Origin: Holtiella tumoricola
GTDB taxonomy: Bacteria; Bacillota; Clostridia; Lachnospirales; Cellulosilyticaceae
NCBI RefSeq assembly: GCF_027857615.1
Contig: NZ_JAQIFT010000016.1
Coordinates: forward strand, 124,001 to 188,000
Direction: 5' to 3'
Length of the DNA stretch: 64,000 bases
Shown: piece by piece, positions 1 to 8,263 of the stretch
Position numbering within the stretch: the stretch's first letter is position 1
Layout of the letters: each line of letters starts with the position of its first letter
Program-made: the position numbers and the translations under genes
The notes under the pieces: generated by a model
Databases searched by the model: none
What the model saw: only the letters and a program-made list of their open reading frames with translations
Told to the model about the DNA's origin: nothing

Positions 1-836
1 AACCAGTCTTCGTCTGTGAATGATAAACCTTTTCCTTCTCCTGGTGTTAAGAATTTTTTATAATCCCAAGTTTTAAGGATTTCACCTGTATTTCTATCTA
101 ATAATACACAGACATCTTCTACTGTTTCACTTGTTAAGTCTTCTGTTAAGCATAATAAGTTACCATCTGGCATTTCAAATTGATCATGATGATATGCACC
201 TGGTACACGATACTCTTTATAAATCTTTCCTACTGGAGACATTTCATATAAACCAGACATATAATATGGCATTTTAATCAAACGATCTGTACCAAATAAG
301 AAGTTACCATTTCTTAAACGTTTTAAGTCAAATACACAAAGTGTTGTTAAATACCAACGAATATCCCCAGCATAGTCAATCCCCATAGTTGTTTCTGTTC
401 CTGCTGGACAAAGAATCATAATATTGTCTTGGAAGTATTCTGGTGTAGTTTGTACATATTCAATAACCTTTTGATCTGCAACATGACCTACTTCAATTTG
501 AATCGTTGTTGTTTTTCCTCTATAAGGTGTAATCTCTACTGTATTATTGTAATCACTGTATAATCCTAATACTGGTAAAATATGAGTTGTTGCTTTTGGG
601 AAAGTATGTACCATATCAGCTGCTTTTGTTTTACCTTTAACACGTACTGTAACAGCTACTTCTTTTTCTGTACGGAATAATACAACTGCTGATAATGGGT
701 TAATAAGATATGCATTGTATTTTACAAGAGGATTTTCTATCGTATAGTTTCCTGCCTCAAATTCTGCTAACATTTCTTTTTCCGCTTTTGCTTGAAGTGG
801 AATCCAGTGTTCTATTTCTTTGTATTCTACTGCCAT
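1..836 (-). CDS. Aryl-sulfate sulfotransferase, C-terminus cut by window edge
   Basis: The frame opens at an ATG at 836 and stays open to the window edge (about 278 residues). The early stretch with INPLSAVVLF and a beta-rich VTVRVKGKTKA segment looks like the ASST N-terminal domain. A later HHDQFEMPDGNLL segment looks like a blade of the ASST propeller. The family moves sulfate from one aryl sulfate ester to another phenol without PAPS. Unlike the periplasmic enterobacterial enzymes, the N-terminus (MAVEYKEIEHW) has no signal peptide, so a cytoplasmic enzyme is inferred. It lies 52 bp downstream of an SLC13 transporter on the same strand and is probably co-transcribed with it. Confidence 0.8.
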   Translation of the reverse strand, partial: MAVEYKEIEHWIPLQAKAEKEMLAEFEAGNYTIENPLVKYNAYLINPLSAVVLFRTEKEVAVTVRVKGKTKAADMVHTFPKATTHILPVLGLYSDYNNTVEITPYRGKTTTIQIEVGHVADQKVIEYVQTTPEYFQDNIMILCPAGTETTMGIDYAGDIRWYLTTLCVFDLKRLRNGNFLFGTDRLIKMPYYMSGLYEMSPVGKIYKEYRVPGAYHHDQFEMPDGNLLCLTEDLTSETVEDVCVLLDRNTGEILKTWDYKKFLTPGEGKGLSFTDEDW

Positions 837-888
837 AATCAATCTCTCCTTCGCTTTTATTAAGTATTGTTAAATCTAATTTTCCGCT

Positions 889-2358
889 CTACATGAATAG
901 ATTTACGAATGGTATACCAAGTACTAAAATAACAAGTAACTCTATTACTACTGTAACAACTGTATACTTATATACTTCTGTTGTTGTTAAGTATTCTTTA
1001 TTTCCAAATAACATGGCTGCAAACGGAGATGCTGCTGGTGTACAAGCTGCTGTTAATAATACTGTAAAGATCAATAAAGTAATAATTGGCGCTGGACTAA
1101 CACCTGCTGCTACACAATAAGTTAATACTACTGGTTGCATAATCATACCAATTACTAAAGAGTTACAGATATTTGTTAAAACCACAACTAATACTAACAG
1201 TACAACAGTAAATACTGTACCTGACATACCATTAAAGATTGGTGAAAGTATAGTATTTAAGAATGGTGTTACACCAGTTGCTTCATTTGTTAATACACCA
1301 CCAATTAAAATGGCTGAAGTACAAAGGAAGAATGTAGGCCAAGCAAAATCTTGCCCCATTACTGGACCAAAACGTAATACTGGTCCATCTTCAAATTGAA
1401 TTAAAGATAAGATACAAACTAAAACGATTGGTACAAGTAAGGAATTTTTATTGATAAAACTTAATACTGGTACATTTGGTAATAAACTTGGGATGAGCAT
1501 GCAGAAAATAAAGATACATAAGAAGATGCCATATGTTTTTTGTGCTTTAGACATTGCTGGTAATGGATTTCTTTCTAACATCTCAATACTCATTTTCTTC
1601 ATAGGTGTTACATCTGGTCTAAAAATGAATTTCATAATACCTACAAAAGTAACAACTAACACTAAACCTAAAATAAAGCAAGCAATAAAGTAAGTTGCAT
1701 CAGAGATTGTAGTGCCTTCTGTTAAGCTTGGGAAGTTACCTAATAAACCTCTATAGTTTCCAAGTAATGCTAAACCATTTGACATATATGGTGGCACTGG
1801 GAAACCAGCTAAAGCAGAAATAACAACACCAATTACCATTAATTTTGGATACTCATCTGTTTTCTCATAACCTACCTCTTCAAATACCCCATATAAAATT
1901 GGCCAGAATAAGAAGATTGGTGCAAATGCGCCAATAAATACAGACATTAAATATGTACCTAGCATCATTACTAATGTAAATACCCATGGTTTTCCTTCTA
2001 TAAACTTTCTTGTCATAATCCAACGTGCAATATAAACAGTAAGTTTTCTATTTGTTAATCCACCCATGAAGACCATTAAGAAGAACATTTGTACAACAGT
2101 TGGATTTCCAAAGCAAGTACTTAATACACCTCCTGCAGGTGCAAAATCAGTCATTGCTAACATACATATACTAGCAATACTTGCAACTGTAGGATTTACT
2201 GTTGACCAAAGGTAGATCGTACCAATAAATACGCCCATTACCTGTAATCCAATTTCAGTTACATTTGGCAATACTCCCAATGGAATAAAGCGGAATAAAA
2301 TCATAATTGCAAAACCAATTAGAAAATTAACATAGGATGCTTTGACTTGTTTTTTCAT
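889..2358 (-). CDS. SLC13/DASS family anion:sodium symporter
   Basis: A 489-residue polytopic membrane protein with about 12 hydrophobic segments and a short charged N-terminus. Length and the repeated pattern (NPTVVQMFFLMVFMGG near residue 85, SNLV-like NICNSLVIGMIMQP near 400) fit the divalent anion symporter family that imports sulfate, dicarboxylates and related anions. The ribosome site GGAGGG precedes the ATG. It is followed 52 bp later by the aryl-sulfate sulfotransferase, so an organic sulfate or dicarboxylate substrate is possible. The substrate cannot be read from the sequence. The AraC gene upstream on the same strand is the likely regulator. Confidence 0.8.
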   Translation of the reverse strand: MKKQVKASYVNFLIGFAIMILFRFIPLGVLPNVTEIGLQVMGVFIGTIYLWSTVNPTVASIASICMLAMTDFAPAGGVLSTCFGNPTVVQMFFLMVFMGGLTNRKLTVYIARWIMTRKFIEGKPWVFTLVMMLGTYLMSVFIGAFAPIFLFWPILYGVFEEVGYEKTDEYPKLMVIGVVISALAGFPVPPYMSNGLALLGNYRGLLGNFPSLTEGTTISDATYFIACFILGLVLVVTFVGIMKFIFRPDVTPMKKMSIEMLERNPLPAMSKAQKTYGIFLCIFIFCMLIPSLLPNVPVLSFINKNSLLVPIVLVCILSLIQFEDGPVLRFGPVMGQDFAWPTFFLCTSAILIGGVLTNEATGVTPFLNTILSPIFNGMSGTVFTVVLLVLVVVLTNICNSLVIGMIMQPVVLTYCVAAGVSPAPIITLLIFTVLLTAACTPAASPFAAMLFGNKEYLTTTEVYKYTVVTVVIELLVILVLGIPFVNLFM

Positions 2359-2501
2359 ATTATTATTCCCTCCAGATTATAATTGTTAAAAAATTATCAT
2401 ATAATTATTATACAATCCTTTCTAATCTTTTATAATGGGAATTTTTTAGATTCTATCATAAAACTCTTATAAGATTTTGGTACATATTCATCTTATTTTG
2501 T

Positions 2502-3821
2502 TTATAGTGCTATATTAATCGCTACATTTATAGCTAAATTGCCTATTTCTTGATCTATTATTTGTCTTAATTCTTTCGCTTCAAATAATTGTTCTGGCGT
2601 TTGTACCATAAATGAAACCTTTAATTTTTTCATTTTCCCACCCATTAACTTTAGAGAGGATAACTTCATTGTATTAATAAATAATTCTTTTTGCTCTGGT
2701 TCTCTTAAATAGCGATATGGATAGACTAAATGCAAAGAAATTTTAGATTTATAAATCTCATCTATGAGTTCATTAAAATAATTATACACTTGATAATAAG
2801 GATCAAATTGATCTCCCATATCACAATAAGGATTAAGTATAATTTCTGTTCCCTCTAAATCAAGGGGTTCCATCTGTTTCATCTGTAATAAGTGCTTATA
2901 TAATTTACTACTACTCGTTTCTTTACGTTCTTTAATATGATACTTGTCCATAAATTTCTCTAAAACCTGTTCATCACATACTCGGGTATACTCATCTTCT
3001 AATTGCCAACTTTCTGCACGCCACGTTTTAGGCGCCTTTTTAAAGTACCTTTTGAAAAGACTATAAAAAGATTTCATATCATAAATTCCCACTAAATTAG
3101 CAATTTCTGTCATACACAAGCTATAATCTAGCATGTAACCTTGGATCATAATTAGCTTACGGTACTGTACAAAATCTTTAAAATTAACACCACCCACTTT
3201 TTTCATGAACTGAGAAAAATAAGTAGCATTCATGTACAATTCCTTTAAAATATCCTCTACCATTATCTTTTCATTTGTATGCTTCATTACATATTCTACA
3301 ATCCAATAATACCTATCTTGTAATTTCCCTGTTGGATATTCCTCTTCCTCTTTCATATGAGAAATCAATTGATAAGAGCTAAATAACATATGCACAAGAT
3401 GTTGCTCATTTAGCTTTCTTTCCTCCACTCGATCTGCCTTATCTAAATCCTTTTCATACAAATATTGACGGATTAACAAATCCATAACAACCTTATTTAA
3501 TCTATTTTTTAATGGTCTATTAATATCTAATAGCTCATCATTATTCATAAACTCTACATACTCCATCTTATCAAAGATATCCCTAAACTCAGATAAACGT
3601 ATTTTAGCAGATAAGATATAAGCCCCTTCACTTTGAATACTATGTACAATATAACGATTAATTAATGTAAATTCACCTTCATTTACTGTTACGACACGTT
3701 CTACTTTTTGAATAGTAATACTTCCTTTAAGAACAAGAATAATTTCTAGATTGCTTTCAGAGAAGTGAGGTTTTATAGTCTGTACATATAACATTGTTGA
3801 TTTTACTCGATTTTCTGTCAT
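2502..3821 (-). CDS. AraC-family regulator with long C-terminal extension
   Basis: 439 residues, well above the usual ~290. Residues 1-110 look like a cupin ligand-sensing domain. Residues ~165-270 hold two helix-turn-helix units of AraC type (EDILKELYMNATYFSQFMKK and the second ending FKKAPKTWR). About 150 residues follow that I do not recognise; some AraC proteins carry a glycosidase-like C-terminal domain, but no catalytic motif is visible here. It lies 143 bp upstream of the SLC13/sulfotransferase genes on the same strand and is their likely activator. Which ligand it senses is unknown. Confidence 0.8.
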   Translation of the reverse strand: MTENRVKSTMLYVQTIKPHFSESNLEIILVLKGSITIQKVERVVTVNEGEFTLINRYIVHSIQSEGAYILSAKIRLSEFRDIFDKMEYVEFMNNDELLDINRPLKNRLNKVVMDLLIRQYLYEKDLDKADRVEERKLNEQHLVHMLFSSYQLISHMKEEEEYPTGKLQDRYYWIVEYVMKHTNEKIMVEDILKELYMNATYFSQFMKKVGGVNFKDFVQYRKLIMIQGYMLDYSLCMTEIANLVGIYDMKSFYSLFKRYFKKAPKTWRAESWQLEDEYTRVCDEQVLEKFMDKYHIKERKETSSSKLYKHLLQMKQMEPLDLEGTEIILNPYCDMGDQFDPYYQVYNYFNELIDEIYKSKISLHLVYPYRYLREPEQKELFINTMKLSSLKLMGGKMKKLKVSFMVQTPEQLFEAKELRQIIDQEIGNLAINVAINIAL

Positions 3822-3932
3822 CTTATCACCATCTATGCCTAATTTAAAATTTTATACACTTTTTAATTATAGTTTATATTATCATATCATAACATAGATT
3901 AAGATTTTATTATATAAAATACTGTCATGAAC

Positions 3933-3966
3933 AAAAGGCATCATCCTATTACAGATGATGCCTTTT
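3933..3966. terminator. Perfect 13-bp hairpin with T/A runs
   Basis: Perfect inverted repeat AAAAGGCATCATC / GATGATGCCTTTT with an 8-nt loop. It lies between the start of the AraC gene and the end of the candidate RNA at 4027. It would work best as a second, backup terminator for that minus-strand transcript, whose U-tract would be TTTTGTT. Confidence 0.5.
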
Positions 3967-4026
3967 ACACATTCTCTATTTACCCTTTTACTGCCTCTAC
4001 TACCATACCTCTCTAAAATACCATTG

Positions 4027-4088
4027 CAACAAAAGCCAACCTAAGTTGCCTTCCTCTCCAAAATCATAGGCAAACTTAAGTTGGCTTT
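4027..4088 (-). terminator. Long terminal hairpin of the candidate RNA
   Basis: Arms 4069-4088 and 4032-4050 pair over about 18 bp (AAAGCCAACUUAAGU with ACUUAGGUUGGCUUU), with one bulge and one U-G pair in minus-strand RNA, followed by UUUUGUUG. It closely resembles the plus-strand hairpin at 40798-40866. Confidence 0.65.
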
Positions 4089-4538
4089 GTACGCGACAAG
4101 CCTTATTAGAATTCATAGTAGAAATCTCATCAACTATTCTATATGTAATAGATTGATGTGCCTCTTCCTAGCCGATTCTCGTTCTTACTAAACGCCTGGT
4201 AACCCTGCCGGTGAAAGAGGTCGCAATGACTTTACACCATTAATCGTCTGGCCATTTGTAACTCATAAGACGTACTATCCGTTTCACTAAAACCTATTAC
4301 CATCTAGTCATTATTGACTTGATTAGGTGATTGAATCCTTTTAAAGCCATATTCATCAGTTACTTTGCTGTCACCGTCAAAGCACTGAACCTAAGAAAAA
4401 AGTGATTTGCTTCTGGGAGAGGAGGCAGAAATATTCCTCTTTCTTCTTAGTGGTATAGTTTCTACTACTTATCTAGAATAGCAGCTTCTCTATACTTTTA
4501 TATTAGATAACCTGTAATTAAATGCTGTGTATCTTGAT
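4027..4538 (-). ncRNA. Candidate structured non-coding RNA, ~510 nt
   Basis: A gene-free block transcribed, I infer, from about 4538 down to 4027. A sigma-A-type promoter precedes it (4545-4573) and a long hairpin with a U-rich tail ends it. Visible helices include a 12-bp stem pairing 4439-4450 with 4391-4402 (CUAAGAAGAAAG/CUUUUUUCUUAG, one G-U) and an 8-bp stem CUGCUAUU/AGUAGUAG near 4466-4488 with two G-U pairs. The G-U pairs form only in minus-strand RNA, which fixes the orientation. No reading frame of note is present on either strand. I looked for marks of tmRNA, RNase P RNA, SRP RNA, 6S RNA, T-box and common riboswitches and found none. Confidence 0.55.
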
Positions 4539-4544
4539 ATATAG

Positions 4545-4573
4545 AGTATATAACTTTTAATCTATAGGTACAA
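4545..4573 (-). promoter_or_regulatory. Promoter of the candidate RNA
   Basis: Read on the minus strand: -35 TTGTAC (4568-4573), exactly 17 nt, -10 TATACT (4545-4550). Transcription would start near 4538. No protein gene lies downstream before 4027, so the product would be an RNA. Confidence 0.55.
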
Positions 4574-4691
4574 TTGATAAACATTACAAAATAAATTCTT
4601 AGATTATATACAATAAAAAGGTTGTCTTTTTCAAAACGCTTCTTCGAAATCAAGAAAGTGAATTTCTAGATTTGACATAAAAATGCTAAAT

Positions 4692-4740
4692 AACAAAAAA
4701 GTGCACAATTATATAAAATAATCTTGTGCACTTTTTTGTT
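4692..4740 (-). terminator. Terminator of glmS
   Basis: 17-bp perfect stem AACAAAAAAGTGCACAA / TTGTGCACTTTTTTGTT, 61 bp past the glmS stop. The arm is itself U-rich, as usual for intrinsic terminators. Confidence 0.85.
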
Positions 4741-4801
4741 TTATAACGTACTAGCGTAAAACCTCATCGAGATTATAATACACTATCATACATTTCTTAC
4801 T

Positions 4802-6631
4802 CTATTCAACTGTTACCGATTTTGCTAAGTTTCTTGGTTTATCTACATCAAGACCTTTAAGGGTTGAAGTATAGTATGCTAAAAGCTGAGTAGGAATAAC
4901 AGATAAAATAGGCATAAGAATATCGCATACTGCTGGAACTTCTATTATTTTATCTGCCACATGCCCAATATGTGGTGTGCCTTCTTTAGCAATTGCTATA
5001 ACATAGGCTCCTCTTGCTTTTACTTCCTTCATATTAGAGATCATTTTTTCTGCTAGGCGCTCTTGTGTCACAATAGCAAGGACTGGTGTCCCTTCTTCAA
5101 TAAGAGCTATTGTACCGTGTTTTAATTCACCTGCTGCAAAGGCCTCTGTATGAAGATATGAAATCTCTTTTAATTTAAGTGCTGCTTCCATAGCTGTTGT
5201 ATAGTCTAACCCACGACCAAGGTAGAATGCACTTGTTGCCTCTACAAGTATTTTAGCTACTGCTTCAATAGTTTCTTTTTGGCTTAAAATTTCTTCCACT
5301 TTGTTCCCTAAGCCTTCAATAGCATCTACATAAGCTACATATTCTTGGTCTGTAATCGTTCCTTTTGTGTTTGCAAAATGTAATGCTAACATATAGAATG
5401 CTACAAGCTGAGCTGTATAAGCTTTTGTTGAAGCTACAGCAATCTCAGGACCTGCCCAAGTGTAGAATAAATCATCTGCTTCACGTGCTACAGATGAACC
5501 TACTACGTTAGTAATGGCAAGTACTCTTGCACCTTTACGTTTTGCTTCTTTTAGAGCTGCTAAAGTATCCGCTGTTTCTCCTGATTGTGAAACAACAATA
5601 AGAAGTGTCTTGTCATCTACAAACGGATCACTATATCTAAATTCTGAAGCAATATCAACTTCTACTGGTATACGTGCTAATTTTTCAATTGCATATTTAC
5701 CTACTAAACCAGCATGGTATGCAGTTCCACATGCAACAATGTAGATTTTATTTAGTTCATCTAAATCTTCTTTTTGAAGTTTAATGTCGTCTAATTGAAT
5801 ATGACGTTTTTCATCTAGACGTCTACATAGTGTTTCACGAATAGCTGTTGGTTGATCATAGATCTCTTTCATCATGAAATGGCTGTATCCATTTTTAGAT
5901 GCTGCTTCTGTATCCCAGTCAATATGTGTAAGTGTTTTACTTACTACATTTCCTTCTAAATCTTGAATACGTAACTGTCCTTTTTGTGCAATAATAACTT
6001 CATTATTATCCATATAATAAACGTCTCTTGTAAAACCAAGTAATGCTGGAATATCTGAAGCAATTACATATTCATTGCCCTTTACACCAACTACTAAAGG
6101 ACTTTCTTTTCTTGTGGCGATTAAAGTATCTGGATACTTACTACTAATAATACCTAAAGCGTAAGCTCCTTTAAGTCTATCTAATGTCTTATACACTGCA
6201 CTTTCAAAGTCACCTTCATCATATAAATCAATAAGGTGTGCTACAACTTCTGTATCTGTATCAGAAACAAAGATATAACCTTTTTCAATAAGTTCATGTT
6301 TAAGCTCTAAATAGTTCTCAATGATACCATTGTGTACAACTGCAATTGTTCCTTCTGAATTAAGATGAGGATGGGCATTTTCTTTTGATGGCACGCCATG
6401 AGTCGCCCATCTTGTATGTCCAATACCAATATGACCATCTAAACCACTTTCTTGTACAGTTTCTTCTAAAACCTTAAGTCTACCTTTTTCTTTGATACAC
6501 TTTAAGTCCTCATGTTCATCAATAACAGCAATTCCTGATGAATCATATCCCCTGTACTCGAGTGCGCTAAGCCCCTCTAAAATAATGTCTTTTGCACTGT
6601 GTTTTCCATAAAATCCAACAATTCCACACAT
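4802..6631 (-). CDS. glmS: Glutamine--fructose-6-phosphate aminotransferase (isomerizing)
   Basis: 609 residues, normal length. It makes glucosamine-6-phosphate from fructose-6-phosphate and glutamine, the first step to UDP-GlcNAc for peptidoglycan. The N-terminal glutaminase domain begins MCGIVGFYG with the catalytic Cys at residue 2. Two SIS sugar-isomerase domains follow (VSQSGETADT near 350; LGRGLDYTTAMEAALKLKE near 475). The C-terminus ends KPRNLAKSVTVE, the conserved tail. The gene stands alone with its own promoter, ribozyme and terminator. Control is by self-cleavage of its mRNA when glucosamine-6-phosphate is abundant. Confidence 0.97.
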   Translation of the reverse strand: MCGIVGFYGKHSAKDIILEGLSALEYRGYDSSGIAVIDEHEDLKCIKEKGRLKVLEETVQESGLDGHIGIGHTRWATHGVPSKENAHPHLNSEGTIAVVHNGIIENYLELKHELIEKGYIFVSDTDTEVVAHLIDLYDEGDFESAVYKTLDRLKGAYALGIISSKYPDTLIATRKESPLVVGVKGNEYVIASDIPALLGFTRDVYYMDNNEVIIAQKGQLRIQDLEGNVVSKTLTHIDWDTEAASKNGYSHFMMKEIYDQPTAIRETLCRRLDEKRHIQLDDIKLQKEDLDELNKIYIVACGTAYHAGLVGKYAIEKLARIPVEVDIASEFRYSDPFVDDKTLLIVVSQSGETADTLAALKEAKRKGARVLAITNVVGSSVAREADDLFYTWAGPEIAVASTKAYTAQLVAFYMLALHFANTKGTITDQEYVAYVDAIEGLGNKVEEILSQKETIEAVAKILVEATSAFYLGRGLDYTTAMEAALKLKEISYLHTEAFAAGELKHGTIALIEEGTPVLAIVTQERLAEKMISNMKEVKARGAYVIAIAKEGTPHIGHVADKIIEVPAVCDILMPILSVIPTQLLAYYTSTLKGLDVDKPRNLAKSVTVE

Positions 6632-6638
6632 ATTCGTA

Positions 6639-6663
6639 CCTCCTGATTATTTTGATCAGGGGG
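6639..6663 (-). promoter_or_regulatory. Hairpin covering the glmS ribosome binding site
   Basis: At the 3' end of the ribozyme, CCUGAU pairs with AUCAGG. Flanking C's can also pair with the last G's of AGGAGG after one mismatch. This would partly hide the Shine-Dalgarno sequence, giving a possible translational layer on top of ribozyme cleavage. Inference only. Confidence 0.4.
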
Positions 6664-6800
6664 AACTCACTCAAGATGTTTTGTCCTCTAAGTCACCTTA
6701 TAGATTTGTCATCTTGTTAGGTTGTGATCCCTCTAGAGCATCCGCCGAATTTTCGATAACTCTAGTCCTCGTCAACTTGATCGCTTCAAGTTCTGGCGCT
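6652..6800 (-). ncRNA. glmS ribozyme/riboswitch
   Basis: Minus-strand RNA in the leader of glmS carries the canonical core in order: AGCGCCAGAACU at the cleavage site (between A6800 and G6799), GAAGCGAUCAAGUUGACGAGG, AUCGAAAAUUCGGCGGAUGC, then AAGAUGACAAAU and GGACAAAACA. The family is activated by glucosamine-6-phosphate and cleaves its own mRNA, giving feedback repression of glmS. The order and spacing match known Firmicute examples closely. Confidence 0.95.
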
Positions 6801-6827
6801 TTATTCATTTTTTCCCCCACTTGAACT

Positions 6828-6856
6828 AGGATACTCTAATAGTTTATGCAAGTCAA
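6828..6856 (-). promoter_or_regulatory. Promoter of glmS
   Basis: Minus strand: -35 TTGACT (6851-6856), 17-nt spacer, -10 TATCCT (6828-6833). The start would be near 6821, about 20 nt before the ribozyme cleavage site, as expected. Confidence 0.75.
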
Positions 6857-6901
6857 TACTTATTGGCGCCTAAATATTTAAACCCGCATTTTTTCGACAT
6901 C

Positions 6902-6940
6902 AAAAAAAACTAGTTTAAGTCATCCTTCAACTTAAACTAG
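6902..6940 (-). terminator. Terminator of the MarR operon
   Basis: 11-bp perfect stem CTAGTTTAAGT / ACTTAAACTAG with a run of eight U's on the minus strand, just after the stop of the last gene in the operon (6949). Confidence 0.85.
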
Positions 6941-6948
6941 CCCCTCAC

Positions 6949-7329
6949 CTACTGCATACCGATAAACATTCCTATAAAGTATGGTACAAGCCATACTGCC
7001 CATACAACAATACTAAATTTATGGAAAGAATGCTTCATATTTGTATCACCTTTATAAAGTACCCAAGTTGCCCATCCTGCATGGAATAACATCAATACAA
7101 TGGCAATAAAACCTGTAATCCCATGTATTGGTGATGCCACTTGTGTACTACTTCTAGCAATGGCTCCCATAGTCAAAGTCCCAATGGTATCACAGACTAA
7201 ACCTAGCCAGAAAATCAATACATGCCTTTTCTCTAGTGAGCCAGCCTTTCTTTCTCCAAATACACCTATTGTATAAAAAACAAGTGCCAATGTAATTGTT
7301 ATAATTGCAAAAATTAATCTTGAGTCCAT
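6949..7329 (-). CDS. HsmA-type (TIGR03987-like) four-helix membrane protein
   Basis: 126 residues with four clear membrane segments (residues ~5-22, 37-57, 70-92, 105-124). Sequence, size and helix pattern match my memory of the TIGR03987/HsmA family, which has no firm function. It is the last gene of a three-gene operon, starting 2 bp after the MarR-type regulator stop, with GAGGAA as ribosome site. The MarR gene and the palindrome at 8233-8250 suggest induction by a small molecule, so a role in tolerance to a toxic compound is possible but not shown. Confidence 0.7.
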   Translation of the reverse strand: MDSRLIFAIITITLALVFYTIGVFGERKAGSLEKRHVLIFWLGLVCDTIGTLTMGAIARSSTQVASPIHGITGFIAIVLMLFHAGWATWVLYKGDTNMKHSFHKFSIVVWAVWLVPYFIGMFIGMQ

Positions 7330-7331
7330 CT

Positions 7332-7763
7332 TTATTCCTCTTCTTTCATTTTATGCTTTAATAATCTTAATGCTCTTGTAATTTCTTCTATTTCTTCTTC
7401 TGTTAAGCGTTCAAAAACTTGATTGAAACTATGGTTCATACTTCCTCTAAATTCTTGTGCAAAAGCCTTTCCTTTTTCAGAAAAAGTAATATAGGTATTG
7501 CGCTTATCAGACTCTTTTTTTTCTTTTTGTAAGTAACCAGCCTCTTCTAATCTACTTACAATACCCGATACCGTTCCTTTAGCTAAAGAAAGTTCTTCAC
7601 ACAAATTAGATATAGTCATTTCTTTATTATGTGCAATTAACTTAATCACTAAAATCTGTTGAGGCGTTAATCCACTTGTTCGCATATTACTACCAATTTG
7701 ACAATTCATACTTGAATAAATCTCTTTAATAAGCATAATCATCTCAAACCCTTTTTCCCTCAT
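7332..7763 (-). CDS. MarR-family transcriptional regulator
   Basis: 143 residues of the MarR winged-helix family. The recognition region is MTISNLCEELSLAKGTVSGIVSRLEEAGYLQKEKKESDKRNTYITFSEKG (residues ~54-103), with the typical wing Asp-Lys-Arg. GGGGGA precedes the ATG. It sits between two membrane-protein genes and ahead of it lies a perfect 18-bp palindrome just downstream of the operon promoter, which I take as its own operator. Autoregulated repression relieved by a ligand is the usual mode in the family; the ligand is unknown. Confidence 0.93.
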   Translation of the reverse strand: MREKGFEMIMLIKEIYSSMNCQIGSNMRTSGLTPQQILVIKLIAHNKEMTISNLCEELSLAKGTVSGIVSRLEEAGYLQKEKKESDKRNTYITFSEKGKAFAQEFRGSMNHSFNQVFERLTEEEIEEITRALRLLKHKMKEEE

Positions 7764-7777
7764 AGTTCCCCCTTAAA

Positions 7778-8218
7778 TTACTCACTTATTTTATTCCACT
7801 TTAACCAACCAATCATAAAGCATACACCGCCACCAAAAAGTGCCGTTCCAAGACCTACATAAAAGGGTGCCCAATAAATTGGATTAATAAAACTTGTAGA
7901 GCGAATAACAATTCCTAATGTCATCATAAAGGCCATGATTATATAACCCTTTTTATCAAAAAATGCAAAAGCACACACCTTTTCCTTTACATAAGAAGCA
8001 ATACGTCTTTGGTGTTTAATTGCCATCTTCCTAAAAATAAACTTGAAGAAAATACCAAATACACCGAGTGCTACAACGCCTGAAATAAACCAACAATTTG
8101 GCTTACTCAAAATAACTTCATAGCCTAATTTCATAATCATTGTACCTGCCATCATCCAAACCATTGCTGCAATAATGAATAAAGATCTTTTTGAACATCT
8201 TGGCATAAACTCTTTCAT
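7778..8218 (-). CDS. Four-helix membrane protein of unknown function
   Basis: 147 residues from ATG at 8218 (MKEFMPRCSKRS), chosen because AGAGGTGAG lies 5-7 nt upstream. A longer frame from 8251 would start inside the operator and has no ribosome site. Four membrane segments are visible (residues ~13-32, 42-60, 87-107, 115-138) with a basic cytoplasmic loop FRKMAIKHQRR between the second and third. I do not recognise the family. It is first in the operon with the MarR-type regulator and the HsmA-type protein, and its expression should respond to the same signal. Confidence 0.75.
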   Translation of the reverse strand: MKEFMPRCSKRSLFIIAAMVWMMAGTMIMKLGYEVILSKPNCWFISGVVALGVFGIFFKFIFRKMAIKHQRRIASYVKEKVCAFAFFDKKGYIIMAFMMTLGIVIRSTSFINPIYWAPFYVGLGTALFGGGVCFMIGWLKWNKISE

Positions 8219-8232
8219 ATTCTCACCTCTAT

Positions 8233-8250
8233 TGGTTCGCATGCGAACCA
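8233..8250. promoter_or_regulatory. Perfect palindrome, likely MarR operator
   Basis: TGGTTCGCATGCGAACCA is an 18-bp perfect palindrome lying just after the predicted transcription start of the operon that encodes a MarR-type protein. Size and position fit a MarR dimer site that blocks transcription. Confidence 0.75.
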
Positions 8251-8263
8251 TTTATCTTTTACT

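Noticed and set aside
4027..4538. Match to RNase P RNA, tmRNA, SRP RNA, 6S RNA, group I/II intron or a known riboswitch
   Set aside because: The expected conserved cores (GAGGAAAGUCC for RNase P, GGAAGCAGCC-type loop for SRP, tag reading frame for tmRNA, intron domain V, GGUGGUACCGCG for T-box) are absent on both strands.
8219..8251. Longer N-terminus (MVRMRTNRGEN) for the membrane protein
   Set aside because: It begins inside the MarR operator and lacks a ribosome site, whereas ATG 8218 has one.
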